Source of the DNA: an uncultured Bacilli bacterium
Lineage (GTDB): Bacteria; Bacillota_I; Bacilli_A; RF39; UBA660
Direction: 5' to 3'
NCBI GenBank assembly: GCA_910583685.1
Contig: CAJTXY010000022.1
Coordinates: forward strand, 1 to 20,255
Length of the DNA: 20,255 bases
The notes beneath the pieces were generated by a model. That model was given only the letters and a program-made list of their open reading frames with translations, had not been told where the DNA came from and made no database searches. Positions within the stretch are counted from its first letter, which is position 1, and each line of letters starts with the position of its first letter. The translations under genes were made by a program, and so were the position numbers. Below are positions 1 through 6,621 of this stretch, one piece after another.

Positions 1-116
1 TTGATAAAGATAGAAATATTACTATTAAATATAAATATGATGTAGTACCAGAAATTACTTTTAAATATAGAAACAAAAATTTGCATAAAAACTTTAGTAG
101 AAAGAAGAACATATAA
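1..116 (+). CDS. C-terminal end of a gene cut by the window edge, possibly a serine recombinase
   Basis: An open frame enters from the left edge (first full codon at 3) and ends at TAA 114-116, giving 37 residues. It starts DKDRNITIKYKYDVVPE and ends in a Lys/Arg/Asn-rich tail. The alternating beta-strand pattern (ITIKYKY, ITFKYRN) is what I would expect at the C-terminal end of large serine recombinases, which often finish on short basic beta-strands. That assignment rests on resemblance and on context only: the next genes look like element cargo, and about 1.9 kb downstream a host gene is interrupted. No catalytic domain is in view. It could equally be the tail of another accessory protein. 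Confidence 0.4.
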   Translation, partial: DKDRNITIKYKYDVVPEITFKYRNKNLHKNFSRKKNI

Positions 117-249
117 CAAAAAAGTGGTTATATTAAATTTAATTAATATATTAAAATGAAAAAAACACTTGATTTTTAGGCTATAATTGTTTATTATATA
201 AAACCAGATCGCAAAAAAAACAAAAAAAATGTATTTTTTAAAATTTTGG

Positions 250-278
250 TGGTATAATTAATTATAGAGGTAAGGAGG
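250..278 (+). promoter_or_regulatory. Extended -10 promoter and ribosome site of the ATPase/TOPRIM-like pair
   Basis: TATAAT lies at 253-258, preceded by TGG (250-252), an extended -10. No good -35 is present 17 bases upstream (TGTATT). An AGGAGG ribosome site at 273-278 stands 8 bases before the ATG at 287. The rest of 117-249 is AT-rich DNA with A- and T-runs and no gene that I can see. Confidence 0.6.
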
Positions 279-286
279 AAAATTAA

Positions 287-1423
287 ATGAAAATTTTGAG
301 AGTTGTAGCTAATAATTTTAAATTGTGTGAAAATAATTTTACCATATCATTTATGCCTATTGCAAATAAAACAGCTGATGATAAGGAATTTGAACTTCAT
401 GAAATAGCAGAAGATCTATATGTATATACAACACTTGGAATAATAGGTAAAAATGCATCCGGAAAAACCACTACAGTAGAATTGTTGTCCATTGTTTATG
501 ATATCTTTTCTAATTATAGAATCAAAACTTCTATAGATGTATTTAAATTTATCAATGAAACAGTGAATTTAGATATATCATTCTATCATAATAAATATAT
601 TTATAGATATATAGTAGAGCTTTACAAGAATAAAAATTCGGTAGATGATAATACAATTCTATTTAAAAATCAAAAATTATTTAAAAGAGAATATAAAAAA
701 TCTTATATCAAAAATTTATTTGAATATGAAAAATATGAAGAAATAATTAATAATACTGATTTACCTGCGGATACCTCTATTATATATTTATTACTTAAAA
801 ACATAACTTTTAGAGGAATTTATTGCTCTAGTGATGATTTTATGTATAGAAATTATGCTAATTCATTTAATATTTATAAAATGTTAAATAATAATTTGAA
901 CATAATAATATCTATTTTAAAGATGTTTGATGAGCATTTAGAAAATATAATAATGATTAATGAAAATAAATATAAGATAACTTATTCAAATAAAAGAAGC
1001 AGAGAAGTTTCAAATAGAGAACTTTATGAAATTTTATCTAGTGGTACTACTAAAGGATTTGGATTATTTACATTTGTTGTTTATTCATTAAAAAGTGGGT
1101 GCGACCTTATAATTGATGAAATAGAAAATCACTTTCATAAAACACTTGTAGAAAATTTAGTTAATTTATATAAAGATAAATCAGTAAATAAAAATAATGC
1201 AACACTAATTTTTACAACTCATTACTGCGAACTTTTAGACTTATTTAATAGGACTGATAATATATATATAAGTAAATATGAAGATAACATTAAATTAGAA
1301 AATATGTACAAAAATTATAAATTTAGACCAGAGTTATCAAAAAGTAATAAGTTTTATGAGAATGCTTTCAATACAGATGTTAATTATGAATCTTTAATGA
1401 AATTTAAAAAGGAATTAATGTAA
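287..1423 (+). CDS. ABC/SMC-type AAA ATPase (AAA_15/AAA_21-like), first gene of a two-gene accessory unit
   Basis: A 378-residue ATPase of the OLD/RecF-like group used as the sensor or motor in many phage-defence systems. Visible motifs in order: N-terminal strand and FKLCENN loop (1-20), Walker A GKNASGKT (54-61), a long helical insert rich in Asn/Lys/Tyr (about 70-240), signature-like LSSGTTKG (250-257), Walker B DLIIDEIE (273-280) followed by a D-loop-like NHFHKTL, and H-loop TTH with His312. There are no membrane segments. The start is fixed by AGGAGG 8 bases upstream. The stop is immediately followed by the ATG of the TOPRIM-like partner, so the two are surely co-translated. Family knowledge: such ATPases usually hold or activate a nuclease effector encoded next door. 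The role in defence is inferred, and base composition is more AT-rich than the core genes to the right. Confidence 0.85.
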   Translation: MKILRVVANNFKLCENNFTISFMPIANKTADDKEFELHEIAEDLYVYTTLGIIGKNASGKTTTVELLSIVYDIFSNYRIKTSIDVFKFINETVNLDISFYHNKYIYRYIVELYKNKNSVDDNTILFKNQKLFKREYKKSYIKNLFEYEKYEEIINNTDLPADTSIIYLLLKNITFRGIYCSSDDFMYRNYANSFNIYKMLNNNLNIIISILKMFDEHLENIIMINENKYKITYSNKRSREVSNRELYEILSSGTTKGFGLFTFVVYSLKSGCDLIIDEIENHFHKTLVENLVNLYKDKSVNKNNATLIFTTHYCELLDLFNRTDNIYISKYEDNIKLENMYKNYKFRPELSKSNKFYENAFNTDVNYESLMKFKKELM

Positions 1424-1954
1424 ATGAAATATTTAATAATGTGTGAGGGAACAAATGAAGAAACTTTAGTAAATTTACTATTGGATAATAATAGATTAAA
1501 AATTAGCAGAGATGATTTAATCGGGAGAAAACCTTACCATATAAGACAACTAAGGCATCCACTAGTTAGAACTAGTTTAAAACATTATAATGATTATGTT
1601 ACTGTTTATAGAATTGGAGATAAGCAAAATGATGAATTAGTTATTCCAAAGGATTTGAAAAGAATTATTTATAGAGAATCTATATATAAATTTTGTACTA
1701 AGCCAGAATTAGAAATTTTACTAATTATTAATGAAAAACTAGTAAATGAATATTTAAAAAGTAAAAAATCGCCAAAAGATTTTGCAAAAGAAAATATTAA
1801 ATTAAATGGTAAAAAATATGATCAATCAAGTGATTTTTTAGCTAACTACTATGATAGAAATATTGACGATTTAGTGAACAATTTAATCGAATATAAAAGA
1901 CTTAAAAAGAAACATAAGAAAGATGAGTTGTATTTAGCAGATTTATTGAAATAG
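1424..1954 (+). CDS. Small TOPRIM-like partner protein of the ATPase
   Basis: A 176-residue protein whose ATG directly follows the TAA of the ATPase; AAGGAA lies just upstream inside the ATPase gene. It begins with a strand and acidic loop, MKYLIMCEGTNEE, that resembles the first motif of TOPRIM folds (hydrophobic strand, Glu8, then a helix). Further conserved-looking acidic positions are Asp66 and Asp70 in VYRIGDKQND and Glu95/Glu97 in CTKPELEILL. The C-terminus is basic then hydrophobic (KKHKKDELYLADLLK). TOPRIM nucleases paired with ATPases occur in OLD, Gabija, PARIS (AriB) and, in RloB-like form, AbiL. This protein is shorter than those, and I cannot place it in a named family. A nuclease or nucleic-acid-binding effector role is inference from the first motif and the gene pairing. 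Confidence 0.7.
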   Translation: MKYLIMCEGTNEETLVNLLLDNNRLKISRDDLIGRKPYHIRQLRHPLVRTSLKHYNDYVTVYRIGDKQNDELVIPKDLKRIIYRESIYKFCTKPELEILLIINEKLVNEYLKSKKSPKDFAKENIKLNGKKYDQSSDFLANYYDRNIDDLVNNLIEYKRLKKKHKKDELYLADLLK

Positions 1955-1957
1955 AAC

Positions 1958-1999
1958 TACTCCTGTTCCACAAAAATAAGAATCAGTGGAACAAGAGTA
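1958..1999. repeat. 14-bp inverted repeat at the right end of the accessory unit
   Basis: TACTCCTGTTCCAC (1958-1971) and GTGGAACAAGAGTA (1986-1999) pair at 13 of 14 positions around a 14-base loop. It starts four bases after the TOPRIM-like gene. There is no T-run after it on either strand (a run of A follows on +), so it is a poor intrinsic terminator. It may be a recombinase-binding arm, a processing hairpin or an operator for the outward -10 that follows. Confidence 0.75.
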
Positions 2000-2005
2000 A
2001 AAAAA

Positions 2006-2014
2006 TGATATACT
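2006..2014 (+). promoter_or_regulatory. Outward extended -10 element before the amidase remnant
   Basis: TGATATACT (TG 2006-2007, TATACT 2009-2014) is a good extended -10. The hexamer 17 bases upstream (GTGGAA, 1986-1991) is a poor -35 and lies in the right arm of the inverted repeat. Transcription would start near 2020, only a few bases before ATG 2026, with no ribosome site between, so any translation would be almost leaderless. Confidence 0.35.
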
Positions 2015-2025
2015 ATTAATGGTAA

Positions 2026-3333
2026 ATGAACTCACCAGGTGGTGAGGGTGCTGAAGTTGTTTATGCACTAAGAAATAGTAGCACCTTAGCACGGAATGTC
2101 TTAGAAGCAATCGGTAGTGAAGGACAAATTATGAGAAAATACTATCAAAGACGTCTACCAGAAGACCCTATGAAGGACTACTATTTTATTCATAGATTAA
2201 CAGGACAGACACAACCACTTTTAGTAGAGTATGGTTTTATTGACAATGCAAATGACAGTAAAAAGTTGCAAAATGATTTGTTAGATTATGTCGAAGCAGT
2301 AGTAAGGGCTCTTGCTAATTATGGAGGTTATACATACGTTCCACCAGAAGGAAGTGGAGAGTACTATACAGTTCAAAAGGGAGATAGCCTATGGTCTATT
2401 GCCAACAAACTCGGTGTATCTGTAAACGAGCTTAGAACTCTAAATAACTTGACAACAGATACTTTACAGATAGGCCAACAATTAAAAATACCAGGAACAG
2501 GGCAAACGCCCACCCCACCATCATCCAATACGACTTACACAGTACAAAGTGGAGACAGTTTGTGGGAAATTGCTAATCGCTTTGGAACCACAGTAGATGA
2601 GCTAAAAAGGCTAAACAATTTAACATCAAATACTCTACAGATTGGGCAAGTATTGAAATTACCAACAACGACAACAACCCCCGATGAAAATGCGACCTAT
2701 ACAGTACAAAAAGGGGATAGCCTGTGGGTAATTGCCGATAGATTCAATACCACGGTAGATGAATTAAAGCGTCTTAACAATCTAACATCGAATACTTTGC
2801 AGATTGGTCAGGTACTAAAATTACCAAGTGTACCAACTTCACCAACTCCGCCAACTCCGCCAACTGGGGAAGAAAATACCTATACAGTACAACCAGGCGA
2901 TAGTCTATGGTCTATTGCAAATAAACTGAATATCTCAGTAGATGAATTAAAAAGACTAAATAATCTAACCAGCAATCTTTTGCAAATCGGGCAAGTATTA
3001 AAAGTACCAGGTAGTAGCAATAATGAAGAAAAACCAGAGGGAACGATCTACACTGTAAAAAGTGGTGACAGCTTGTGGCTCATTGCCAACCGCTTTGGTG
3101 TAACTGTAAATGATATCATTACAGCAAATAATTTAACTAGCAATGTCTTAAGCATTGGCCAACAACTAATCATACCAACAAGTAGCAATCAAACAACGTA
3201 CACAGTACAAAAAGGAGATAGTTTGTGGGAAATAGCCAATCGTTTTGGAACTACAGTAGATGCAATTAAAAGAGCGAACAACTTAACTAGCAATCTTTTA
3301 AGCGTAGGCCAACAATTAATCATACCAGCCTAA
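2026..3333 (+). pseudogene. 5'-truncated N-acetylmuramoyl-L-alanine amidase (Amidase_3) with six LysM domains
   Basis: The remaining 435 codons encode the C-terminal part of a zinc amidase that cleaves the glycan-peptide bond of peptidoglycan. Residues 5-98 match the second half of Amidase_3, including QRRLPEDP and LLVEYGFIDN with the catalytic-type Glu68. LysM domains then lie at about 113-156, 170-213, 224-267, 285-328, 341-384 and 391-434, joined by Thr/Pro/Ser linkers. What is missing is the signal peptide, the first zinc His, the zinc Glu and the SxHxN motif: the reading frame starts at the residue expected just after that His. TAA (2023-2025) lies in frame directly before the ATG and no ribosome site is present. 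The protein as it stands cannot be secreted or bind zinc. The missing 5' part probably lies beyond the left edge, on the other side of an inserted element. Confidence 0.85.
2362..3327 (+). repeat. Six tandem LysM-coding repeats
   Basis: Six copies of a roughly 44-codon unit with the pattern YTVQxGDSLWxIANxxGxTVDELKR and LNNLTSNxLQIGQ, separated by 6 to 17 codon linkers. Repeats 2, 3 and 4 are nearly the same in their second half and repeats 5 and 6 share a different version (ANNLTSN, GQQLIIP), which suggests duplication within the gene. LysM domains bind N-acetylglucosamine in peptidoglycan. The linker before repeat 4 carries a short CCAACTCCG-type repeat that encodes Pro-Thr. Confidence 0.9.
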
Positions 3334-3362
3334 AAGTGTGTAAATAACACTTTTTTTCTTCT
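3332..3362 (+). terminator. Intrinsic terminator after the LysM amidase
   Basis: AAAAGTGT (3332-3339) and ACACTTTT (3347-3354) form an 8-bp stem around GTAAATA, followed by a T-rich tract to about 3362. It overlaps the stop codon. Confidence 0.8.
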
Positions 3363-3367
3363 TTAAA

Positions 3368-3397
3368 TTGACGTAAATTGACAAAATGTGATATTCT
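3368..3397 (+). promoter_or_regulatory. Promoter of the HAD phosphatase
   Basis: TTGACG (3368-3373), an 18-base spacer, then TGATATTCT with -10 TATTCT (3392-3397). A second TTGACA lies at 3378-3383, ten bases on, and gives alternative but badly spaced -10 choices. Confidence 0.55.
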
Positions 3398-3433
3398 ATC
3401 AATAGAACTTTACAAAAATAGGAAGTGTACATT

Positions 3434-4213
3434 ATGAAATATAAATTAATTGCCATAGACTTTGACGGAACTCTAGTAAATGATGAGAGAAAAGTAACTG
3501 AAAGAACCAAAGAAGCACTATTTAAAAAGAAAGAAGAAAACTATAAAATCGTGGGTGTGACAGCAAGAGCACTAGAAAGCGCCAAAGCAATTGGAGACAT
3601 TAGTTTTTTTGATTATTTAATTTTAAATAATGGTGCCTTCATTTATAATGTAGAAAATAAAAAAGAAAAATATATCAATAAAATAGCAAAAGAACACGCC
3701 AAAAAAATTACAGAGGAGCTAGATGAAGTAAGTACTCAGATTGACTACTGTTCAGGAAATTGTTATTACATATATAAAAATCGAAATAAAGACAATCCAT
3801 ATTTTATCAAAACTGTAAATGGACTAGAAGAAGTAGATGAGGAGATTGCCAAAATAAATATCTATTTAAAGGAACCAGAAAAAATAGAGTATTATAGAGA
3901 TAAAATAAGGAATAAATTTCCAGATATTTCCTGTTTTATTATGCAGGACTCTGCTGACACAAAAAAATGGTTAGTACTGACACCCAAAGGACTAAATAAA
4001 AAGTCATCTTTACAACAACTAGGGGAAAAACTAAATATCAAGTTAGAGGAGATGATATTTTTTGGAGATGGAACTAACGACATAGAAGTAATAACAGCGG
4101 TAGGATGCGGTGTTGCTATGGGAAATGCTTTAGAAGAAGTAAAAAAGAAAGCAAGCCATATTACAACCTCAAATAATGAAGATGGAATCGCTTGCTTTTT
4201 AGAAAGATTATAA
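3434..4213 (+). CDS. Cof-type HAD-family phosphatase
   Basis: A 259-residue cytoplasmic hydrolase of the HAD IIB (Cof/YbjI-type) group, which dephosphorylates sugar phosphates, flavin precursors and similar small molecules. Motif I is DFDGTL (nucleophile Asp9, acid/base Asp11), motif II is Thr43 in GVTARA, motif III is a Lys in GLNKKSSL (about 189-190), and motif IV is GDGTND (Asp212, Asp216). The cap domain sits between motifs II and III (about 80-180). AGGAA at 3420-3424 is spaced correctly for ATG 3434. A GTG nine bases earlier abuts that site and is unlikely to be the start. Length is typical for the family. The substrate cannot be told from sequence. Confidence 0.9.
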   Translation: MKYKLIAIDFDGTLVNDERKVTERTKEALFKKKEENYKIVGVTARALESAKAIGDISFFDYLILNNGAFIYNVENKKEKYINKIAKEHAKKITEELDEVSTQIDYCSGNCYYIYKNRNKDNPYFIKTVNGLEEVDEEIAKINIYLKEPEKIEYYRDKIRNKFPDISCFIMQDSADTKKWLVLTPKGLNKKSSLQQLGEKLNIKLEEMIFFGDGTNDIEVITAVGCGVAMGNALEEVKKKASHITTSNNEDGIACFLERL

Positions 4214-4214
4214 A

Positions 4215-4249
4215 GAAAATACTAGCAAAATAGCTAGTATCTTTTTTTT
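4215..4249 (+). terminator. Intrinsic terminator between convergent genes
   Basis: ATACTAGC (4219-4226) and GCTAGTAT (4233-4240) form a perfect stem around AAAATA and are followed by C and eight T. The A-rich left flank gives TTTTCTTT on the minus strand, so it could also weakly stop the convergent transporter operon. Confidence 0.85.
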
Positions 4250-5033
4250 AATCTAAGTTTAAATGTTTTTCTAGAATTTTTGTTGTTGCGATATAAAGTG
4301 CAATTGCCACAATAATAGTAATAACATTAGTAAACCCTAAATAACAATTTAAGAAATCAAAAGATGGATTCTGATTCTCAAAAATCATTGCATTGAAAGA
4401 GGAATTGAACAGTCCAGGAATAAATAGAATAACAGTAAATACAACCTGGATTACATTGTAAATAACAATACCATAAATAATAGAATACATCACTTTATGA
4501 TTATTATGTTTTTGTCCAAGCGCCATAGATAAGTAACATAATACCTGTTGATATAGATAACTAAGAAAAACAGAAATTAGCATCATAATCACAAAGAGCG
4601 GATCTACATACTGAAATACTTGCTCAAAGAAAACTTGAATATCAGAAAAATGAATAATCCCCGCAAAAGTAATAGATAATGCTACTAACATAACAAGAAG
4701 TGTCACAAGCATAGCACCTGTTGCTGAAATTAATTTTGATAACACCAACTGCCCTTTACTGACTGGCAAAGTATGCATAAGATATCCCTCATCTTTTGCT
4801 AAATTATTATAGTATTTAATAATAGAAAAGATAAAGCTCGCAATAGGAAGCGCAATCAGTAATACTACATAAAAAGCAGTAAGAAAACCAGCAGGAATTT
4901 TAAGTATTGTAAATGTCTCTCCTAAAGCAGTAGAAGTTCTTTGTAAAATAGAAAGTAGTAAAGTAATTCCAAAAATAGGAATTAAAGGTTTAAATATCGC
5001 TTTGAAATCGTATTTTAATAATTTACCTAACAT
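4248..5033 (-). CDS. ABC transporter permease (ABC-2 type)
   Basis: A 261-residue membrane protein with about six hydrophobic segments (roughly 15-35, 50-75, 105-130, 145-165, 185-210, 230-250). The loop EGYLMHTLPVSKGQLVLSKL (about 80-101) is typical of ABC-2 permeases that pair with YtrB-like ATPases. ATG 5033 overlaps the end of the ATPase gene by 7 bases, and GGAGG lies inside that gene, so translation is coupled. It is the last gene of the GntR-regulated operon. The cargo is unknown; related systems answer to cell-wall antibiotics or export peptides. Confidence 0.88.
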   Translation of the reverse strand: MLGKLLKYDFKAIFKPLIPIFGITLLLSILQRTSTALGETFTILKIPAGFLTAFYVVLLIALPIASFIFSIIKYYNNLAKDEGYLMHTLPVSKGQLVLSKLISATGAMLVTLLVMLVALSITFAGIIHFSDIQVFFEQVFQYVDPLFVIMMLISVFLSYLYQQVLCYLSMALGQKHNNHKVMYSIIYGIVIYNVIQVVFTVILFIPGLFNSSFNAMIFENQNPSFDFLNCYLGFTNVITIIVAIALYIATTKILEKHLNLD

Positions 5034-5722
5034 TTGAATTCCTCCCTAAATAATGCATCAATCGTCGTTTTTTTCTTCGTTCTAATTTCTTCGGCATTCT
5101 CATTTAAAACAATTTTTCCTTTATTGATGAAAACTACCTCATCCAAAATTTTCTCAATATCAGCAATCAAGTGAGTAGAGATAATTAAGCTAGAGTCTTC
5201 GTTAAAATTATTTAAAATAGTCTCCAAAATATAGTCCCGACTAGCAGGATCTACTCCTCCAATTGGTTCATCTAAAATATAAATATCTGCTTTTCTACTC
5301 ATAACAGCAATTAACTGCACTTTTTCTTTTGTTCCTTTTGACATTGTTTTAAGTCGAGCATCAATGGCAATATCTAGTTTTTCTAAAAGCTCTAAGGCTT
5401 TACTTTTGTCAAAATCAAGATAGAAATCAGAAAAGAAATTCAAAAGCTCTTCTACTTTCATATCCATATTCAAATAAGTTCTCTCAGGTAGATAAGAAAT
5501 AATTTTCTTACTTTCAATGCCTGCCTCTTCTCCTTTAATAAGGACTTCTCCAGAAGTTGGTTGTAATAAATCATTGATTAATTTAATCATAGTAGTCTTT
5601 CCAGAACCATTTGGTCCAAGTAATCCATAAATTTTCCCCTTCTCAATTTTTAAGTTAACCTCATCCAAGGCCACCTTGTACCCAAATTTTTTGGTAACAT
5701 CTCTAAATTCAATTAGACTCAT
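5027..5722 (-). CDS. ABC transporter ATP-binding protein
   Basis: A 231-residue ATPase partner of the permease. Walker A is GPNGSGKT (36-43), the ABC signature region is MSKGTKEKVQL (127-137, with MSKGT in place of LSGGQ), Walker B is ADIYILDEP (145-153), the D-loop is IGGVD, and the H-loop is THLIADIE with His184. The usual Q-loop Gln is not obvious: the region reads ISYLPERTYL (75-84), as in other YtrB-like ATPases. It overlaps the regulator upstream by 14 bases and the permease downstream by 7, so the three genes form one transcript. Confidence 0.92.
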   Translation of the reverse strand: MSLIEFRDVTKKFGYKVALDEVNLKIEKGKIYGLLGPNGSGKTTMIKLINDLLQPTSGEVLIKGEEAGIESKKIISYLPERTYLNMDMKVEELLNFFSDFYLDFDKSKALELLEKLDIAIDARLKTMSKGTKEKVQLIAVMSRKADIYILDEPIGGVDPASRDYILETILNNFNEDSSLIISTHLIADIEKILDEVVFINKGKIVLNENAEEIRTKKKTTIDALFREEFKC

Positions 5723-6083
5723 ATTTTTCTCCTTTTTCTTTAATCATTTTTAGAATCAGCTGCTGTGAAATGCCAAGTTGCTGGCAATCATTCAAAAATT
5801 TAATAGTAAGCATCTCGGCTTGTTCATCTTTCATCTTTTGAATTAACTTCATATCATCCGTCACAAACTTACCTGAAGTTCTTTTTGTAGAGATTAAGCC
5901 TTCATCCTCTAGTTCTGAAAGCGCACGCTGAATAGTATTAGGATTCACTCGTGTTAGGATGGCAAGCTCCCTTACGGACGGTAACCTTTCACCACAAGGA
6001 TATGCACCAGTCAGAATCCCGATTTTAATCTGTTCCACCAATTGTTTATAAATTGGTAAATGTTCATCAAATCTGAATTTCAT
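5709..6083 (-). CDS. GntR-family repressor (YtrA type)
   Basis: A 124-residue regulator with an N-terminal winged helix: PIYKQLVEQIKIGILTGAYPCGERLPSVRELA with the recognition helix VNPNTIQRALSELEDEG. The C-terminal tail is short, as in the YtrA subfamily, which lacks a large effector domain. ATG 6083 is chosen because GGGAGGG lies just upstream and the protein then begins at the usual MKFRFDEHLPIY. An in-frame start 26 codons earlier would run through the promoter and is rejected. It is the first gene of the operon and almost certainly represses it through the 22-bp dyad at 6096-6117. Confidence 0.92.
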   Translation of the reverse strand: MKFRFDEHLPIYKQLVEQIKIGILTGAYPCGERLPSVRELAILTRVNPNTIQRALSELEDEGLISTKRTSGKFVTDDMKLIQKMKDEQAEMLTIKFLNDCQQLGISQQLILKMIKEKGEKYESN

Positions 6084-6095
6084 AGTCCCTCCCAT

Positions 6096-6117
6096 CTGTA
6101 TCAATTGATTAATACAG
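6096..6117. promoter_or_regulatory. GntR operator dyad
   Basis: CTGTAT (6096-6101) and ATACAG (6112-6117) flank an inner TCAATTGA palindrome. The dyad touches the -10 and covers the expected start site, an ideal position for a YtrA-type repressor bound to its own promoter. Confidence 0.75.
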
Positions 6118-6145
6118 TTATACAATAATATATATTTTTTGTCAA
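6117..6145 (-). promoter_or_regulatory. Promoter of the GntR/ABC operon
   Basis: On the minus strand, TTGACA (6140-6145) is followed by 17 bases and TATAAC (6117-6122). This is near consensus, so it needs a repressor to be kept off. Confidence 0.85.
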
Positions 6146-6146
6146 G

Positions 6147-6176
6147 CAAAAATATCCACAATTTACTGTGGATATT
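6147..6176 (-). terminator. Intrinsic terminator overlapping the ogt stop codon
   Basis: On the minus strand AATATCCACA (6176-6167) and its complement TGTGGATATT (6160-6151) make a 10-bp stem around a 6-base loop that contains the TAA stop; five T follow. The stem encodes the last residues EYPQ. The -35 of the next operon starts two bases beyond the T-run. Confidence 0.8.
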
Positions 6177-6621
6177 CCATATCTAATAAATATTGCTTAC
6201 GCTCAATTCCTGCTTTATACCCATGAAGAGTACCATCTTTTCCAACTACTCGATGGCAGGGAATAATAATTAACAATGGATTTTGTCCAATGGCATGAGC
6301 TACAGCCCGAACAGCTTTTTCTTTTTTTAACATTCGAGCAATATCAGAATAATGAAAAGTCTTACCATATGGAATTTCTGCAAGTTTTTTCCACACTTCC
6401 TGTTGAAAAAGAGTTCCCTGCACTTGATAGGCTATATCAAATTTTTGCCTTTTAAAAGTAAAGTATTCTTCTAACTGCAAGCAAGTAAGCTCAGTAATAC
6501 TATTTGGATGTTTTTCTTCTCTAACAGAGCAGAATTGACACATAATAAGATGTTGATTGGTAGCGGTAACCTTAATCATACCAATAGGACTATCATAATA
6601 ATCATAAAAAAGTTCTGTCAT
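6163..6621 (-). CDS. ogt: Methylated-DNA--protein-cysteine methyltransferase
   Basis: A 152-residue suicide repair enzyme that moves O6-alkyl groups from guanine in DNA to its own cysteine. The active site is IPCHRVVG with acceptor Cys122. Upstream is the DNA-binding helix-turn-helix region YGKTFHYSDIARMLKKEKAVRAVAHAIG (arginine finger Arg105 in KAVRAV), and the tail is GYKAGIERKQYLL. The ATG at 6621 overlaps the TGA of the metal ATPase as ATGA, so it is translationally coupled to that gene, and this supports the start over an in-frame one 24 codons earlier. It lacks an AdaA-type regulatory part. The link of alkylation repair to metal export is unexplained. Confidence 0.93.
   Translation of the reverse strand: MTELFYDYYDSPIGMIKVTATNQHLIMCQFCSVREEKHPNSITELTCLQLEEYFTFKRQKFDIAYQVQGTLFQQEVWKKLAEIPYGKTFHYSDIARMLKKEKAVRAVAHAIGQNPLLIIIPCHRVVGKDGTLHGYKAGIERKQYLLDMEYPQ

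Noticed and set aside
1958..1999. The inverted repeat as an intrinsic terminator
   Set aside because: The stem is followed by A rather than T on the plus strand, and there is no T-run on the minus strand side either.
2026..2028. ATG 2026 as a true start of a complete LysM protein
   Set aside because: It has an in-frame stop directly before it, no ribosome site, and falls in the middle of the Amidase_3 domain after a zinc-ligand position.
2362..3327. Regular repeats that could suggest a CRISPR array
   Set aside because: The repeats are coding LysM units of about 130-180 bases with conserved protein sequence, not short identical repeats with unique spacers.
3316..3510. Minus-strand open frame across the amidase end and the HAD gene start
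   Set aside because: It crosses a terminator, a promoter and the start of a well supported gene, and shows no family features.
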